Position numbers and translations under genes: made by a program
From: a bacterium
Lineage (GTDB): Bacteria > Cyanobacteriota > Vampirovibrionia > Obscuribacterales > Obscuribacteraceae
DNA length: 64,000 nt
Assembly: GCA_016124935.1 (NCBI GenBank)
Contig: WGMS01000010.1
Span: forward strand, 1 to 64,000
Direction: 5' to 3'
The notes under the pieces: model-generated
Databases searched by the model: none
What the model was told of the DNA's origin: nothing
Seen by the model: only the letters and a program-made list of their open reading frames with translations
Shown here: positions 55,901 through 64,000 of the stretch, piece by piece
Layout of the letters: each line of letters starts with the position of its first letter
How positions within the stretch are numbered: the stretch's first letter is position 1

Positions 55901-56713
55901 ATGGTATTTCGAAGAAATCTTGCTTTCTCTTTTCTAGGATCGCTGAGCATATTTTTTGCCCTCGGTGTTCCCCCGGCGATGGCTGATTTCGATAGCGATT
56001 TCAACAAGGACATAACCAAAGGATTTTTCAAGTCCGATTTCGATTTTGATCTGAACAAAGAGATAGATAAGAGCGAGAAGTCTTCGACTTCAGAGAGTTC
56101 TAAAAAGGTGCAAGCCGCACAGCGTCAAGCCCAGACCAGGGTTGAGCGCGAGATGCGCACCCAGCAGGCTGACTTTCAGCTTTATCTTCAGATGCAGAAA
56201 GTAAGCAATTATATGAGCCAGTGGGCCACCTGGAATCATAGAATGCCTTCTTATGTGGAACAGATGAATCAGGTCATTGCCCAACTTTGCGAACTGGTCC
56301 CTAATAACCCGTATAAAGCGGATCAGATTCAAGAGTCTTCCGGGCTCAGTACCGATCCTGATTATCGTTATCTGAACCAACCCCTCAATCAGTTCTACAA
56401 TGGCGAGGCTTCCGATGGATTCGACCCGTCCAGCTTCGTGCCTAACAATTCTTATGAAGCATACGGTCACAAGAAGATCCACATCGAGTTCAATCCCAGC
56501 CTCACAGCCGAGACCGTTCGGGAGTGGGAAGAGAGCCCACCTTTGTCCTGGAGCAATCCTCCCGGTGATATCACCGTTATCACCAATGATTCGGATTTGA
56601 TCGTCGTCTGGGGTGCGGGTATCGACGGCAAGCCGATTCATGTGCCGGGCAGCAAGCGCATCAGGATTTTCGTGTCGAATCTCCTCATGGAAGGGGAGAT
56701 AGACAACTATTAA
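55901..56713 (+). CDS. Secreted protein of unknown function
   Basis: The 270-residue product begins with a signal peptide ending at AMA before DFDSDF. The mature start repeats acidic-aromatic motifs (DFDSDFNKD, SDFDFDLNKE). A charged helical stretch, a Gln-rich segment and a beta-rich end follow (GDITVITNDSDLIVVWGAG). No enzyme motif is seen. GGAGGA precedes ATG 55901, and TATAAT at 55865-55870 may be its -10 box, so it can be expressed apart from the VWA gene. It overlaps the convergent monooxygenase gene by 4 bases. Confidence 0.65.
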   Translation: MVFRRNLAFSFLGSLSIFFALGVPPAMADFDSDFNKDITKGFFKSDFDFDLNKEIDKSEKSSTSESSKKVQAAQRQAQTRVEREMRTQQADFQLYLQMQKVSNYMSQWATWNHRMPSYVEQMNQVIAQLCELVPNNPYKADQIQESSGLSTDPDYRYLNQPLNQFYNGEASDGFDPSSFVPNNSYEAYGHKKIHIEFNPSLTAETVREWEESPPLSWSNPPGDITVITNDSDLIVVWGAGIDGKPIHVPGSKRIRIFVSNLLMEGEIDNY

Positions 56714-58479
56714 CGGTTGACCGAGATATTGATCACTTCGTTATTGAGATAGTTCTTCTCCAGATGCTTTTTCAAGCTGGCGCTCTGAACGGGCTGGCAG
56801 CGATAACCTATGTATCCGTCAGGTCTGAGAAGATAGAGGCAGTTGCCCCGGGCGCCGTATTTGTGGTGCGCGCTCAACTCCCAGTCGGTAAGCAAAGCGA
56901 CCCTCTCTTTCCCTTTCAGATTCTGGAATCGCTTTAGCTCCTCTTGACTCGATGCGATGATGAAAATGTCTATCTCTATGTTTGTGAAGCTGCAAGCCAG
57001 CTCGGCAATGCGCTCCACTTCCGGTACCAGATTGTCGCTTTCCGATTCTACAAAAATGAGGAGGACATGATCCTTTTGCTTGAGTAGTTCATGCAGTCTT
57101 ACCGGATTCTCCGCTTTTGTGGTGCGATCTGGATCGAGGAAGGCATCCGGAGCCAGTTCTCCAGCCGGAGGTCCGTGTTTGAAGTCGATGAATTGATGCA
57201 AGACCGAGCTTGCCGCCGATTCAAGCAGATTGGGGAAGTCTTCCGAGACGATGGGACTTTTGCGATAGTTGAGAGCGTGTTCGGAGATGTTGTTTCTTAT
57301 TCGTTTTTGAATCACTTCCTGAGCGGACAGTATCGGAGCCAGTCTGTTGCGGATATGCTGCGCAATTGGATTTCTGGTGGTATTGACCTTGGTGATGAAA
57401 TCGGTCATTTGCAGGACATTTAGGGCGACTGCCAGTCTCTCCTCTTCGTAGCTGTCCAGGAAGCTGTCCGTCACCAGATTATTGGCAGCCAGAGCCAGTT
57501 TCCATCCTAGATTAAAGGCGTCCTGCATTCCGGTATTCATGCCCTGGCCGCCGGCAGGGCTGTGAATGTGGGCGGCGTCTCCGGCTAGAAATACCCGATT
57601 GATCCTGTATTTCGAGACATGTCTTCTGTGGATGGAAAAGGAGCTGGTCCAGAGGGGGTCACTGAGCTTCTCTTTTATATAGCTGCGTCTGTCCACCGCA
57701 TCTTGTAACTCTTCGAGGGTGGGAGGAGTGTATTCCGTGTAGGTTTTTTCCATGTATTCGGAAATAGCTGTGTCCGACTCTTTGTCCGCCACCACTCTAA
57801 AACGGCCGCCGCCATAGGGAAAGAAAGCGAGCAAGCCTTCATTTGTATTGAAGAGATTAATTTCGTCCTCTTGCAGCTCTCCTTCCGCCGACACATCGCC
57901 GAGGATCCAGGTCTCTGGATACTTCTCGCCTTCGAAGGCGAGACCCAGTTCATGGCGTACCGTGCTGTGGGCACCATCGCATCCGACCAGATAGTTAGCC
58001 GAGATCACCTCTTCTTCGCCGCCGCCTTGCTTGACTCTTGCGCTTACATGGACGCCCGAGTCGTGCAGGTCGAGGAGCATGGTGTTCCATTCGACCCGAA
58101 TTCCTCTTTTGGTAAGCTCCCCTATCAAAATCTCTTCGGTGATATTCTGGGGAATGCTCAGAGCAAAAGGATATAGGCTGTCCAGCTCCGCGAAGGAAAA
58201 GTGGGCTATTCTCTTGCCGTCGGCATGGATGTTGACCCCTCTCAGCTCGACTCCCCGATTGAGAAATTCTTGCACCATATCCATATTTTCGAGCATCTCC
58301 AGGGAACGGGAGTGCAGGGCAAGTGCTTTGGATGTGGTGGAAGGTCCGGAGTTCTTGTCGATTATTCTTATATTGATGTCGCGACGGGCAAGCTCCAGGG
58401 CGAGAACCAAGCCGGTGGGACCGGCGCCTACCACCAGCACGTCGAGCTTGTTTGCGCCTTTCTCTTCTCTATCTGTCAT
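56710..58479 (-). CDS. FAD-dependent aromatic monooxygenase-like protein (class A flavoprotein)
   Basis: The 589-residue protein has the FAD-binding GAGPTG near the N-terminus (VLVVGAGPTGLVLALELARR), the second motif GCDGAHSTVRHELG, and FLAGDAAHIHSPAGGQGMNT, typical of phenol-hydroxylase/PheA-TfdB relatives. A C-terminal thioredoxin-like region (about 450-589) is also normal for this group. It hydroxylates an aromatic or polyketide-like substrate using NAD(P)H; the substrate is unknown. It overlaps ispF by 11 bases. Confidence 0.85.
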   Translation of the reverse strand: MTDREEKGANKLDVLVVGAGPTGLVLALELARRDINIRIIDKNSGPSTTSKALALHSRSLEMLENMDMVQEFLNRGVELRGVNIHADGKRIAHFSFAELDSLYPFALSIPQNITEEILIGELTKRGIRVEWNTMLLDLHDSGVHVSARVKQGGGEEEVISANYLVGCDGAHSTVRHELGLAFEGEKYPETWILGDVSAEGELQEDEINLFNTNEGLLAFFPYGGGRFRVVADKESDTAISEYMEKTYTEYTPPTLEELQDAVDRRSYIKEKLSDPLWTSSFSIHRRHVSKYRINRVFLAGDAAHIHSPAGGQGMNTGMQDAFNLGWKLALAANNLVTDSFLDSYEEERLAVALNVLQMTDFITKVNTTRNPIAQHIRNRLAPILSAQEVIQKRIRNNISEHALNYRKSPIVSEDFPNLLESAASSVLHQFIDFKHGPPAGELAPDAFLDPDRTTKAENPVRLHELLKQKDHVLLIFVESESDNLVPEVERIAELACSFTNIEIDIFIIASSQEELKRFQNLKGKERVALLTDWELSAHHKYGARGNCLYLLRPDGYIGYRCQPVQSASLKKHLEKNYLNNEVINISVNR

Positions 58480-58972
58480 CGGTCATTCCTCGTTTTTTAA
58501 ATATTAGGGCAATGGCATGGGCTTCCATGGCCTGGCCTTCTCCGACCGGACCGAGTTTCTCTTTCGTTTTCCCTTTGATGCTGATTTGAGCCGGTGAAAG
58601 CCCCAACACCTCTGCCAGATTCGCTTTCATTTTGTCGGCATGGGGAGCCAATCTAGGTTTTTCCGCCACCAGAGTGGTATCGATATTGGCTATCTTCCAC
58701 CCCTGTGATTCGAGAATCTCTCTGGTTTTCGCCAGCATGGTCAGACTGCGGATTCCTTTAATGGAATCATCGGAAGGCGGAAAGAGCTTGCCGATATCTC
58801 CCTGACAGGCTGCGCCCAGAAGGGCATCGATTATGGCATGGGTAAGAACATCGGCGTCGGAGTGTCCTTTGAGACCCAGCTCGAAGTCCAGTTTCTCTCC
58901 GCCAAGCACCAGATCATAGCCTTTTTCGAGACGGTGGATATCATAGCCCTGGCCGATGCGAAATTTGCTCAC
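58469..58972 (-). CDS. ispF: 2-C-methyl-D-erythritol 2,4-cyclodiphosphate synthase
   Basis: The 167-residue enzyme closes the cyclodiphosphate in the MEP isoprenoid pathway. Zinc ligands are seen in GQGYDIHRL (D and H) and the LGLKGHSDADVLTHAIIDAL segment; LFPPSDD and the C-terminal GKTKEKLGPVGEGQAMEAHA follow. It lies 10 bases after the biotin-carrier gene on the same strand. Confidence 0.96.
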   Translation of the reverse strand: MSKFRIGQGYDIHRLEKGYDLVLGGEKLDFELGLKGHSDADVLTHAIIDALLGAACQGDIGKLFPPSDDSIKGIRSLTMLAKTREILESQGWKIANIDTTLVAEKPRLAPHADKMKANLAEVLGLSPAQISIKGKTKEKLGPVGEGQAMEAHAIALIFKKRGMTDDR

Positions 58973-58982
58973 TAACAGATCC

Positions 58983-59321
58983 TCAATCGCCGATTTTTAG
59001 CAAAAGACTCTGGTTGTCTACGGTTTCACCGGCTTTGACAGCAATCTCGGTGACTGTTCCGTCTTTTAGCGCCACTATATCTGATTCCATTTTCATGGCT
59101 TCGAATACAATTAGCCTCTGTCCGTTGGCTACCTTTGCGCCTTTCTCTACCAGTACCTCTTTGACCAGTCCGTGCATGGCAGCCCGCACTTCGCCGGTGT
59201 TAATAGCTTGATACTCGCCGGTTCGACGTGGGTCCTGGCGCTTGGTTCTTTTCTCTTTTCTTGCTTTGTTCGCAGATCCGCTGTGGGAAGAGTCTTCCCC
59301 TTCTTTTATCAGCTCGGCCAC
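58983..59321 (-). CDS. Biotin carboxyl-carrier domain (probably the C-terminal part of an AccC fusion)
   Basis: From GTG 59321 the frame encodes 112 residues: a basic linker, then a biotinyl domain with the biotin lysine K77 in FEAMKMES. The same frame stays open for a further 111 bases upstream to 59432 and encodes LEEKIENALV and SFEVEVDQRVFKVSV, which look like the usual residues preceding a carrier domain. No ATG, GTG or TTG occurs in that extension. Therefore the domain probably continues from the accC frame by a -1 shift at 59432-59438. It may serve propionyl- or acetyl-CoA carboxylase. Confidence 0.8.
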   Translation of the reverse strand: MAELIKEGEDSSHSGSANKARKEKRTKRQDPRRTGEYQAINTGEVRAAMHGLVKEVLVEKGAKVANGQRLIVFEAMKMESDIVALKDGTVTEIAVKAGETVDNQSLLLKIGD

Positions 59322-59443
59322 CGAGACTTTGAAGACGCGTTGATCTACTTCTACCTCGAAAGAACGGAGGTTGGAGCGAGTAACGAGGGCGTTCTCGATC
59401 TTCTCTTCTAGCTCTTGGCTAGGGGTTGAGAGTTTTTTTTTTC
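59322..59443 (-). other. Slippery A-tract and start-less coding extension joining accC to the carrier domain
   Basis: On the minus strand ten A residues (59442-59433) are followed by C, giving the heptamer A AAA AAC (59438-59432) exactly in the accC frame. A one-base backward slip leads to CTC (59432-59430) and then to the carrier frame without stop. The joined product would be about 607 residues, the normal size of biotin carboxylase-carrier fusions. A 5-bp hairpin CTAGC/GCTAG lies a few bases downstream. An error of one A in the homopolymer gives the same picture. Confidence 0.6.
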
Positions 59444-60805
59444 GTATTTAGGAGCAAGCTCTTTCCAGTTCTTCATCATCTCTTTCTCCACGTAGTTCGT
59501 GGTCACTTCCCCGGAGAGGAAGTTTGGATCATCGAGAAGAGCAAGATGGAATGGAATGGTGGTAGCCACCCCTTCGATGATGAAATCGGTGAGAGCCAGT
59601 CTCATTCTGGCTATCGCTTCGTCTCTGTCTTTGCCCCAGACCACCAGTTTGGCTAGCAGAGAGTCATAAAAAGGAAGGACGGTGTAGCCGGGATAGCAGG
59701 CGCTATCGACGCGGCTCCAGGGATGCTGAGGTTCCACATAATTGTGGATGGTGCCGGGATTGGGCAAAAAGTTTTTGTTGGGATCTTCTGCGTTGATCCG
59801 GCATTCTATAGAATGACCGCGCTGGCTGGTCTCTTCCTGGGTGAAAGAGAGCTTCATTCCGGCTGCCACTCGAATTTGTTCTTTGACGATGTCGACGCCG
59901 GTCACCATTTCGGTTATGGGATGCTCGACCTGGACTCTTGTGTTCATCTCGAGGAAGTAGAAATGGTCGTCCTCGACCAGAAATTCGAGAGTACCGGCAG
60001 AAGTGTAGCCCAGCGCTTTGGTGCCTTTGACCGCTGACGAGAGCAACTCTGCCTTGACTTTTGGATCTAATCTGGCGGCAGGAGACTCTTCCAGCAGCTT
60101 CTGGTGTCTTCTCTGGCTTGAGCAGTCTCTTTCGAAAAGGTGCACCACATTGCCGTGGCTGTCGCCAATAACTTGCACTTCGATATGTCTTGGTCTGTCC
60201 AGATATTTCTCGACATAGACTTCGCCGCTGCCAAAGTACGATGAGCCTTCTCTGACTGCTCCGGCAAGAGCATTTTCAACTTCGTCTTCATTGCGGACAA
60301 CGCGCAGACCTCTGCCACCACCACCGGCGCTTGCCTTGATCGCCACAGGGTAACCATATTCAGTGGCTAGCTTCTTCACTTCTTCCACGGTGGTAACCGG
60401 GTCGGTGGTGCCGGGGACCACCGGCACTCCGGCTTTGTCCATTACTCTTCTGGACTCTACTTTGGAGCCCATCATCTTGATGACGTCTGAACCTGGACCG
60501 ATGAAAGTAATATCATTTTTGGCACAGAGGTCGGCAAAATCACCGTTCTCGGCCAGAAATCCGTAGCCTGGATGAATGGCCTCGGCCTTGCATTTCTTTG
60601 CAATATTTATGATTTGCTCTATGTCGAGATATACCTGGTTTGGAGCCCCTTCCAGCTTCCATGTCTCGGCAGCGAGCTTGACATGTTTCGAGTCTTGATC
60701 GGGTTCTGAGAAAATTGCCACCGGCAGGATGTCAAGCTCGCGGCAGGCTTGAATGATTCGAACTGCGATCTCGCCACGGTTGGCTATCAGAACTTTTTTG
60801 AACAT
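59408..60805 (-). CDS. accC: Biotin carboxylase (AccC-type)
   Basis: The 465-residue ATP-grasp enzyme carboxylates biotin. Motifs: FKKVLIANRGEIAVRIIQAC, HPGYGFLAENGDFA, ASAGGGGRGLRVV (ATP loop), EKYLDRPRHIEVQV, and EMNTRVQVEHPITEMVTGVD. The start at ATG 60805 has GGAAG six bases upstream; an in-frame ATG at 60817 is poorly spaced. In the zero frame the protein ends at 59408 with KKNSQPLAKS, about 20 residues past the usual end of the domain, right after the slippery A-tract. accA and accD lie 17 kb away. Confidence 0.93.
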   Translation of the reverse strand: MFKKVLIANRGEIAVRIIQACRELDILPVAIFSEPDQDSKHVKLAAETWKLEGAPNQVYLDIEQIINIAKKCKAEAIHPGYGFLAENGDFADLCAKNDITFIGPGSDVIKMMGSKVESRRVMDKAGVPVVPGTTDPVTTVEEVKKLATEYGYPVAIKASAGGGGRGLRVVRNEDEVENALAGAVREGSSYFGSGEVYVEKYLDRPRHIEVQVIGDSHGNVVHLFERDCSSQRRHQKLLEESPAARLDPKVKAELLSSAVKGTKALGYTSAGTLEFLVEDDHFYFLEMNTRVQVEHPITEMVTGVDIVKEQIRVAAGMKLSFTQEETSQRGHSIECRINAEDPNKNFLPNPGTIHNYVEPQHPWSRVDSACYPGYTVLPFYDSLLAKLVVWGKDRDEAIARMRLALTDFIIEGVATTIPFHLALLDDPNFLSGEVTTNYVEKEMMKNWKELAPKYEKKNSQPLAKS

Positions 60806-61063
60806 GTCTACTTCCATCCTTGTCAGAGGCAGGGTTATACGCAGCTAAATTAGCTTTCACCGGAGGCATATGTCCCGGTGACCTCTAAGCTATCAGCAAA
60901 GGAATAAAAAGGAATTAGAAAACAGGAAAATATCATTTTTCAGTGGGGGATCCGCCGACCGATCCGCTTTCAAAACTGTTGACTTCTTAATATTCGCCCG
61001 GTGAATAATGATAGGATCTTCTAGTCAGGCAAAACACACCAGGATGAAAGAAAGCATTTTTTC

Positions 61064-61939
61064 ATGGCTAAGTCTTCGACATTTACCAGGGTATTCATGG
61101 CAGGCAGCGGATTCATGGGAAGGGCAATCGCCTTTCTGATAGTCAGTCGCACCGGTGCCTCCGTCGAGCTCTTCGACGTCTCGGAAGATTCTCTCAAGCT
61201 GGCAGCGGCAGAGATAGAGAAGTACGGACTGAAGTCGGTAGAGAAAGGCATTCTCACAGAAAAAGATTTCGCCGATGCCAAGGGACGCATTCACTACGGC
61301 GGCGACCTTCAATCCGCAAAAGATTGCGATCTGGTCATAGAAGCAATTCGAGAAGATCTCGAAACCAAGCGAGAGCTTTTCTTTAATCTGGATAAAATCT
61401 GTGGCGACAGCACTGTTTTCGCCTCCAATACTTCATCGCTTCCCATAACCAGTCTCGCTTCGGCCACAAAGCGCTCAGATCGCTTTATAGGAATGCACTT
61501 CTTCTCTCCGGCCCATGTGATGAAGCTGGTGGAGATTATTCCCGGCGTGGATACCTCCACCGAAACCATCGATCGTGTCCGCAAGTTCGGCGAAGAGATG
61601 GGCAAAACTATCATCAAGTCCCTTGACTTTCCCGGTTTCATCACCACCCGCCTGGGAATGGTCCTTATCAATGAAGCGGCTTTCGCATTAATGGAAGGAC
61701 TCTCCACCCCGGAGGAGATCGATACCGGCATGACCCTGGGTTACAATCATCCCATGGGTCCCTTAACTCTGGCGGATTTCATCGGGCTGGACGTCGTTCT
61801 TCATATCATGGAGACGATGCAATCCGGTTTTGGTGATACAAAATATCGTCCCTGTCCGGTTCTGAGACAGCTTGTCTCTGCCGGTCACCTGGGACGCAAG
61901 ACAGGCAAAGGATTCTATGATTATGGTGGCAAAGGGTGA
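61064..61939 (+). CDS. 3-hydroxyacyl-CoA (3-hydroxybutyryl-CoA) dehydrogenase
   Basis: The 291-residue protein has an NAD-binding Rossmann start (VFMAGSGFMGRAIAF), the catalytic histidine in MHFFSPAHVMKLVEI, and the C-terminal domain (LGYNHPMGPLTLADFIGLDV). It interconverts 3-hydroxyacyl- and 3-oxoacyl-CoA in fatty-acid or butyrate metabolism. It is divergent from accC across a 258-base gap that shows no gene. The next gene overlaps its stop by 4 bases. Confidence 0.92.
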   Translation: MAKSSTFTRVFMAGSGFMGRAIAFLIVSRTGASVELFDVSEDSLKLAAAEIEKYGLKSVEKGILTEKDFADAKGRIHYGGDLQSAKDCDLVIEAIREDLETKRELFFNLDKICGDSTVFASNTSSLPITSLASATKRSDRFIGMHFFSPAHVMKLVEIIPGVDTSTETIDRVRKFGEEMGKTIIKSLDFPGFITTRLGMVLINEAAFALMEGLSTPEEIDTGMTLGYNHPMGPLTLADFIGLDVVLHIMETMQSGFGDTKYRPCPVLRQLVSAGHLGRKTGKGFYDYGGKG

Positions 61940-63165
61940 TATCTATTAGTATTTACATGGTGAGCACCCTCTTCATTCTCGGGTTGTTTCTGCTCACCTG
62001 CGCGTTTTACTATTGCTTGAAGACGGTGGACAAATCGACCATCGCCGATTCCGACCTGCCCTTCATCTCGGTATTGATTCCGGCAAGGAATGAAGAAGGC
62101 AAAATAGAACGCTGTATCGAGTCTATTCTCAATCAGGATTATCCTAATTTCGAGTTGATCATCATCGACGATCGCTCTACAGATCGCACCGGCGAGATCA
62201 TCGCCGGCTATGCCGAGAAAGATTCCAGAGTCAAATTCGTTCAGGGCAAAGACGCCCCGGATGGTTGGATAGGCAAATGCAATGCCCTGGCTCATTCGGT
62301 TCGTTACGCATCCGGCGATTGGTTCATCTTCACCGATGCCGATACCTATCATCACCCGAACTCTTTGAGAGACGCGGTCAGTTATGCCGTGGAGAGCAAG
62401 CTCGACCTTCTCTCTTTCGTGCCGGTGCAGGAGCTTGGCAGCTTCCCTGAGCGGCTGGTTATGCCGGTTCTGCTCAGCTCTTTCCTGCTTGGCGATCCTT
62501 TTAATACCGTCAACGACCAGGACGCCAAGCGCGCTTATGCCTATGGGCAGTACGTCATGTGCCGCCGTGATCCTTATATTGCCACCGGTGGTCACCAGGC
62601 GGTGCGGGACGAGATCGTCGAAGACCACGCCATGGCAAGGGTCTTCAAAGAGAAGGGCTATAAAATTGGCGTAGCCGACGGCAAGTCTCTATATTCCGTT
62701 CGCATGTATACAGACTGGGAGTCGATGTGGCAGGGTTGGACCAAGAACCTCTATTCTTTCATCGACAGCAAGGTGAGCAACCTGTTCATTATTCTCGTTC
62801 TGATGAATACAGTCTTACTGTTGCCCTATTTCGAGCTCGCCTGGGTGATTGCCGAGTGGATTGAAGGAGATATCACCGTTAATCTATACAGGCTGACTTT
62901 CTTTGTGCTTGCTCAGTATGTTGTGCTTTTCTCCTGGTTCAAGCGGGTTTCGGAGCATCATGCCGGAACCAACTGGATGCATTTTTTCTTGATTCCCTTT
63001 GGTGGCGTGGCTGTCTCCGGGCTTTTCCTGCATGCCGCTTATTTAGTTCTATTTGGTGAGCAGGTCAGCTGGAAAGGTCGCAAGTATGTGGTCAGCACCC
63101 AGAAGACCATCAAGTCTTCCCGCGGCATCGAGAAAGCCAAGCTGATGCCTGATGTGTCTGATTAA
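61936..63165 (+). CDS. Membrane glycosyltransferase family 2 (HpnB/CrtQ-like)
   Basis: The 409-residue protein has an N-terminal membrane helix, a GT2 domain with PARNEEGKIERCIESIL, DDRSTDRT, and the DxD-type TDADTYHHP, and several C-terminal helices. The segment GWIGKCNALAH is typical of hopene- and carotenoid-associated glycosyltransferases, so the acceptor is probably a lipid. The gene starts at GTG 61936, overlapping the upstream stop as GTGA. No squalene or hopanoid gene is in view. Confidence 0.85.
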   Translation: MISISIYMVSTLFILGLFLLTCAFYYCLKTVDKSTIADSDLPFISVLIPARNEEGKIERCIESILNQDYPNFELIIIDDRSTDRTGEIIAGYAEKDSRVKFVQGKDAPDGWIGKCNALAHSVRYASGDWFIFTDADTYHHPNSLRDAVSYAVESKLDLLSFVPVQELGSFPERLVMPVLLSSFLLGDPFNTVNDQDAKRAYAYGQYVMCRRDPYIATGGHQAVRDEIVEDHAMARVFKEKGYKIGVADGKSLYSVRMYTDWESMWQGWTKNLYSFIDSKVSNLFIILVLMNTVLLLPYFELAWVIAEWIEGDITVNLYRLTFFVLAQYVVLFSWFKRVSEHHAGTNWMHFFLIPFGGVAVSGLFLHAAYLVLFGEQVSWKGRKYVVSTQKTIKSSRGIEKAKLMPDVSD

Positions 63166-63170
63166 CAGCC

Positions 63171-63398
63171 ATGTCTATAAACAGTCATGACGGGAAGCGA
63201 CCCAGTGTGGCAGAGCTGCAGAGCTTTGTTCGGGGGCGGGTCAAGCTGCAGTTCCATTCGGTGGACGGAAAATCTTTTGAAGGGGTTTTGAAGTGGTTCG
63301 ATCAAGACGCCTTCTGTCTGATGCGGGATGACGGCAGCACAATCACCTTGATCAAGCGCAATGTTCTGGGTTATGGACCGGTCGCAGGCAAGGGCTGA
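63171..63398 (+). CDS. hfq: Hfq-like RNA-binding protein, cyanobacterial type
   Basis: The 75-residue protein fits the Sm fold of cyanobacterial Hfq: PSVAELQSFVRGRVKLQF, then Sm1 GKSFEGVLKWFDQDAFCL and Sm2 TITLIKRNVLGY in place of the YKHA motif of E. coli Hfq. The order PS-x-x-x-LQSF ... WFDQD ... VLGY parallels Synechocystis Hfq from memory. Such proteins bind RNA poorly and act with pilus or motility systems in cyanobacteria. It starts five bases after the glycosyltransferase stop, without a clear ribosome binding site, so coupling is likely. Confidence 0.75.
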   Translation: MSINSHDGKRPSVAELQSFVRGRVKLQFHSVDGKSFEGVLKWFDQDAFCLMRDDGSTITLIKRNVLGYGPVAGKG

Positions 63399-63569
63399 GC
63401 GAGACTGTTTTGTATCTGCTCAATAGCGAATCTGGTTAAATTTGTTATTTAACGGTAATAGTTTCCCGTGTTCAGTCTATATGCTTTTGTGTTAGTGGGC
63501 ATTTGAAGCGGGTCATGCTAGACTTAGGCCTGGTAAAGAATATTTGGGGCTTTTGGAGTGATTAATCTA

Positions 63570-64000
63570 GTGGGCAGCTGGTTTAAAGGACTGCTGAGCA
63601 AGGGTGTCGGTGTCGACCTGGGAACCGCCAACACGCTTATTTACCTTGAAAGTCAAGGTATCGTGCTTAGAGAGCCTTCGGTTATTGCCATCGATACCAA
63701 CACCAATTTGCCGCTTGCGGTCGGCGAAGAGGCAAGGGCGATGATCGGTCGTACTCCCCAGGGGGTAGCCGCTTCCAGACCTTTGCGCGACGGAGTAATC
63801 GCCGAGCTTGATCACGCCAAGCTCATGCTGAGCGAATTCATCAAGCGGGTATCCCAGAATTCATCAGGTATTCGGAGATCGGATATAGTCATTGCTGTTC
63901 CTTCCGGAATCACCAGTGTCGAGAAAATCGCCATCCACAACGTGGCCGAATACGCCAGAGCCAATCGTGTATTCCTTCCGGAAGAGACCATGGCTGCCGC
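63570..64000 (+). CDS. mreB: Rod-shape-determining protein MreB (truncated by the window end)
   Basis: The first 143 codons are visible. GVGVDLGTANTLIYL is the phosphate-1 loop of MreB, and REPSVIAID, LRDGVIAELDHAKLML and SDIVIAVPSGITSVEK follow as in the family. MreB is the actin-like filament that guides lateral cell-wall growth. GTG 63570 with GGAG 11 bases upstream is preferred to GTG 63558, which overlaps that site. The 171 bases behind hfq contain no gene. The gene runs off the window. Confidence 0.95.
   Translation, partial: MGSWFKGLLSKGVGVDLGTANTLIYLESQGIVLREPSVIAIDTNTNLPLAVGEEARAMIGRTPQGVAASRPLRDGVIAELDHAKLMLSEFIKRVSQNSSGIRRSDIVIAVPSGITSVEKIAIHNVAEYARANRVFLPEETMAA

Overview
The window looks like a single, densely coded bacterial chromosome segment with about 50-55 % GC by eye. 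It carries roughly fifty protein genes on both strands, with many 4-bp ATGA overlaps. I found no rRNA, tRNA, CRISPR array, insertion sequence or phage gene. The best lineage clue is a small Hfq at 63171-63398 of the divergent cyanobacterial type. Others are the yggS-sepF gene pair, a quinone-type PyrD, and the many Ser/Thr kinase, TPR and roadblock proteins. With no photosynthesis gene in view, this fits a non-photosynthetic relative of Cyanobacteria (Melainabacteria/Vampirovibrionia, Obscuribacterales-like). That placement is inference, not proof.

Left part (1-12.5 kb): a membrane-anchored pseudokinase and pyrD, two proteins of unknown function, then a six-gene minus-strand operon (11575 down to 4223). 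The operon encodes a membrane complex built like hydrogenase-4/formate hydrogenlyase (HyfB, C, E, F, G, I). Its large subunit has lost three of the four cysteines that hold the NiFe site, so it is best read as an energy-converting-hydrogenase-related (Ehr) complex, not a hydrogenase. A ribbon-helix-helix regulator gene lies just upstream, and ACAAT/ATTGT palindromes lie between it and the operon. Next to it are what look like remains of a Ser/Thr kinase gene.

12.5-24 kb: a two-gene cassette (SWIM zinc-finger protein plus an 852-residue repeat protein resembling DUF6493), a TPR protein, and an overlapping operon of two large GT-C-like membrane proteins and an AI-2E-family transporter. 24-36.6 kb: GH1 beta-glycosidase, DsbD, a peroxiredoxin, a large membrane/roadblock protein with internal repeats, pheS-pheT, a Nudix hydrolase and obgE. 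36.7-48.6 kb: PC4-like protein and M23 peptidase, yggS-sepF, rsmE, accD-accA, a Ser/Thr kinase, an MFS transporter, an ArgH-like lyase and a sugar nucleotidyltransferase.

48.6-64 kb: HIT protein, GAF-GGDEF diguanylate cyclase, groES-groEL, a MerR-like regulator with a clear promoter/operator in front of a VWA protein, a secreted protein, a flavin monooxygenase, ispF, a biotin-carrier domain and biotin carboxylase, 3-hydroxyacyl-CoA dehydrogenase, a membrane glycosyltransferase, hfq and the start of mreB. The biotin carboxylase and carrier reading frames are joined by an in-frame A AAA AAC slippery heptamer. The carrier frame stays open up to it without any start codon, so the two probably form one protein by -1 frameshifting, or a one-base homopolymer error separates them. 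With accA and accD elsewhere in the window, these genes point to fatty-acid or acyl-CoA carboxylation.

The most novel items are the cysteine-less Hyf-like complex with its putative regulator, the accC/carrier frameshift, the SWIM + DUF6493-like cassette, and the MerR-VWA unit with its operator.
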